Shown here: positions 6,623 to 8,050 of the stretch, in pieces | Layout of the letters: every line of letters begins with the position of its first letter | How positions within the stretch are numbered: the stretch's first letter is position 1 | Assembly (NCBI GenBank): GCA_023250495.1 | Contig: JAHFAP010000050.1 | Location: forward strand, 1-8,050 | Direction of reading: 5' to 3' | From: Deltaproteobacteria bacterium | GTDB taxonomy: Bacteria; Desulfobacterota; Binatia; UBA9968 | DNA length: 8,050 nucleotides | The notes under the pieces: generated by a model | Databases searched by the model: none | Told to the model about the DNA's origin: nothing | Seen by the model: the letters and a program-made list of their open reading frames with translations, nothing else | Translations under genes and position numbers: made by a program

Positions 6623-6810
6623 ATGCCGAGAGTAGAGCTTGATTTGAATAAGGCTGAGGACCGCCAGAAGGTCAAGGGGCAGTGGCGCGTCGGACCCGGG
6701 CTGGTGCCAGGCACGCCATTGCCTGCCTGGTGGTGAACGGTCCGCTGGGCGAACCCCGTGGTGGTATCTTCATGCGCTATGCTACCCTCGCCTTTGAGTC
6801 CGCCGGCTAG
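6623..6810 (+). pseudogene. Internally deleted gene: N-terminal stub joined out of frame to a C-terminal end
   Basis: TAGGAGGA (6611-6618) sits just before an ATG at 6623. The frame reads MPRVELDLNKAEDRQ, then KVKGQWRVGPGLVPG, and then meaningless residues to a TGA at 6736. In a second frame, from about 6706 to the TAG at 6810, the sequence reads ARHAIACLVVNGPLG, then EPRGGIFMRYATLAFESAG. That looks like the real C-terminal end of a soluble protein. The two frames cross at about 6706-6714, so most of the middle of the gene is missing. I do not firmly recognise the family. The ending resembles the last strands of a galactose-binding-like jelly-roll domain, as found with sugar-processing proteins (low-confidence inference). 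It converges on the minus-strand remnant that follows. Confidence 0.65.
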
Positions 6811-6822
6811 CCGCCGGGACTC
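6796..6822. terminator. Imperfect palindrome between convergent gene ends, possible bidirectional terminator
   Basis: GAGTCC (6796-6801) pairs with GGACTC (6817-6822) around a GC-rich core containing CGGC and GCCG. It covers the plus-strand stop at 6808-6810 and abuts the minus-strand stop at 6823-6825. There is no clear T-tract on either strand, so termination is only a guess from position and symmetry. Confidence 0.4.
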
Positions 6823-7058
6823 TTAGCTAAAGCGGATCTTGTCAAACTCCGTGATCTTAAATTTCTGCGCGGCCCCTCCGGGCAGGATCGTGAACTGGTG
6901 CAGGGTGAACTCGTGCTCGTACTCTCCCCGCGTGATCAGCCCGTCGACGGGAATCACGACATCGTATCCGAAGGGTCTCGCAGCCGCGGTCGCCGTATAG
7001 AGGACCGCCTGGTCTTTGGATCTACAGTAACCTCTACGGGTTTAGGTTTGTTGGGCAT
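6823..7058 (-). pseudogene. Internally deleted isochorismatase-like cysteine hydrolase
   Basis: On the minus strand an ATG at 7056-7058, with AAGGA upstream, opens MPNKPKPVEVTVDPKT, a typical N-terminus of isochorismatase-superfamily hydrolases. That frame then loses sense and stops. From 7014 another frame reads DQAVLYTATAAARPFGYDVV, then IPVDGLITRGEYEHEF, and ends QKFKITEFDKIRFS with a TAA at 6823-6825. This 63-residue piece matches the C-terminal part of the same family (the NQAVLYTA and YEHEYxLHQ style). The 236-base span is not a multiple of three. The frames cross at about 7009-7014. Relatives are near 180-200 residues, so over half is missing, including the first catalytic Asp region and the Lys region. 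It starts 12 bases after the stop of the upstream NMT1-like gene, implying a former shared message. Confidence 0.75.
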
Positions 7059-7070
7059 TTTCGATTTCCT

Positions 7071-8045
7071 TTAGTGCCGCGGGACGTTAAGGTCACGGCG
7101 GGCCTTTTCGAGGAAGCTGAAATCGACAACCTGGGCGACAGAGAATTGCTGGGAGACTTTCGCACCTTCCCGCGCCAGGTCGATGATGAGCTGAATCCCC
7201 TCAGGCCTGACCGACGCATCCCGGGTCACTCCGCGGCTCAGGTACCGGAGCATCTCGCTTGCGAGCCTTCGGTCATTAAGCTTCCACTGCTTCATGATGA
7301 TGTCGAGCACCTCTTCGCGGTTGCGCGGATCCAGGCTGAAAACCAATCCCCGAAGCGTCGCCCGGACCATGCCGTAGACTTCGTCCGGGTTTTCTTGAAT
7401 CTTTTTGACGGAGGCGCCGAAGCCGTTCTGGGGGAAATTGACGATATCCCCGATAAAGAGAATCTCGTTGTAACCTTTATCCAGAGCGATGATGTTTTCC
7501 GGCACGCCGAGGAGGGCGGCGTCCACCGCGCCGGACTCCAGGGCGGTCAGCCTGTTTCCTCTCAGAGGGACGACTGCCACGTCCCGGCCCGGTTCAAAGC
7601 CGAAGTGTTTAAGCGCCATGTCCGCCATCAAGGTCGCCGTCCCACCCGCAGTGCTACCGCCGACCTTTTTCCCTTTGAGGTCACGCGGCGACCGGATCTC
7701 CTTTTTGGCGATGAAAGACTGAAGCGGACGCTCGACGACACACGCCAGGATTTTGGCCGGCGCACCGCGGACGACGGTCTGAATGATGCCGTTCACGGCT
7801 GCGCTGTAGTCGATATCGCCGCGCACGAAGGCTGCGTTGACGGCCTGGGTGGACATAAAGATTGTCTCCAGGTCGATCCCCTGTTCCCGGTAGAAACCCT
7901 TGTGATAGGCCACATGGAAAGGCAGAAAGCCGATATTAGTCGACTGGATACCCATCCTTACCTTTCTAACTGTTGTCTGCGCATGAAGCTCTGCGTCCGG
8001 GAGAAAAATGGAGAGGACCAAAAGCCGAAAGAGGAGGAAGTACAT
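7071..8045 (-). CDS. NMT1/TauA-like ABC transporter substrate-binding protein
   Basis: This 324-residue secreted receptor belongs to the nitrate/sulfonate/taurine/thiamine-precursor group of ABC binding proteins. A hydrophobic leader (about 4-16) is followed by ELHAQ, with cleavage near residue 22-23. Visible blocks are GFLPFHVAYHKGFYREQGIDLE (from about 39 to 60), GDIDYSAAVNG (76-86), SPRDLKGKKVG (119-129), GTATLMADMALKHFGF (135-150), and ALESGAVDAALLGVPE (168-183). These are the usual ligand-site and hinge regions. The ATG used lies six bases from the window edge and the leader lacks early positive charge, so the true start may be outside; the 5' end may be incomplete. No permease or ATPase gene is visible downstream. 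The isochorismatase-like remnant follows on the same strand after 12 bases. The ligand is not predictable, since this family is often over-annotated as nitrate or sulfonate binding. Confidence 0.92.
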   Translation of the reverse strand: MYFLLFRLLVLSIFLPDAELHAQTTVRKVRMGIQSTNIGFLPFHVAYHKGFYREQGIDLETIFMSTQAVNAAFVRGDIDYSAAVNGIIQTVVRGAPAKILACVVERPLQSFIAKKEIRSPRDLKGKKVGGSTAGGTATLMADMALKHFGFEPGRDVAVVPLRGNRLTALESGAVDAALLGVPENIIALDKGYNEILFIGDIVNFPQNGFGASVKKIQENPDEVYGMVRATLRGLVFSLDPRNREEVLDIIMKQWKLNDRRLASEMLRYLSRGVTRDASVRPEGIQLIIDLAREGAKVSQQFSVAQVVDFSFLEKARRDLNVPRH

Positions 8046-8050
8046 AGGCT

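Overview
The window is high-GC bacterial DNA that looks like an accessory catabolic and uptake region of a proteobacterium-like organism. A complete tripartite tricarboxylate transporter (TTT) set, a D-2-hydroxyacid dehydrogenase, a pyrone-dicarboxylate-lactonase-like amidohydrolase and lone substrate-binding proteins are typical of soil or sediment Betaproteobacteria. They also occur in less studied lineages rich in NMT1/TauA-like receptors, so I do not name a genus. I see no rRNA or tRNA gene, CRISPR array, transposase or integrase.

Layout. Positions 104-1078 (minus) hold a D-2-hydroxyacid dehydrogenase, divergent from a TctC-type receptor (1265-2239, plus). A 246-base gap with short dispersed repeats follows, then TctB (2486-2938) and TctA (2949-4445). 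Together these three make a whole TTT carboxylate uptake system. Downstream on the plus strand are a truncated second D-2-hydroxyacid dehydrogenase (4557-4709), a lower-GC amidohydrolase (4798-5688), and a ModA-like binding protein (5736-6446) whose signal peptide appears to have been put out of frame. A strong hairpin terminator lies at 6571-6600. Next come two convergent, internally deleted genes. The plus-strand remnant (6623-6810) is of uncertain family. The minus-strand remnant (6823-7058) is of an isochorismatase-like hydrolase. A palindrome sits between their stops. The window ends with an NMT1/TauA-like ABC substrate-binding protein (7071-8045, minus) that may lose its first residues at the edge.

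How it fits together. Intact genes suggest capture of an organic acid (TctC to TctBA) and its breakdown by a hydrolase of the cyclic dicarboxylate/lactone type, with a dehydrogenase for 2-keto/2-hydroxy acids. The specific substrate cannot be read from sequence.

The most notable feature is the 2.5-kb stretch from 4557 to 7058. It holds three broken genes and one apparent frameshift between intact flanks, plus a lower-GC gene beginning where the first broken gene stops. It looks like a decaying or recombined accessory segment. Assembly error at the junctions is the main alternative. I found no clear new molecular system.
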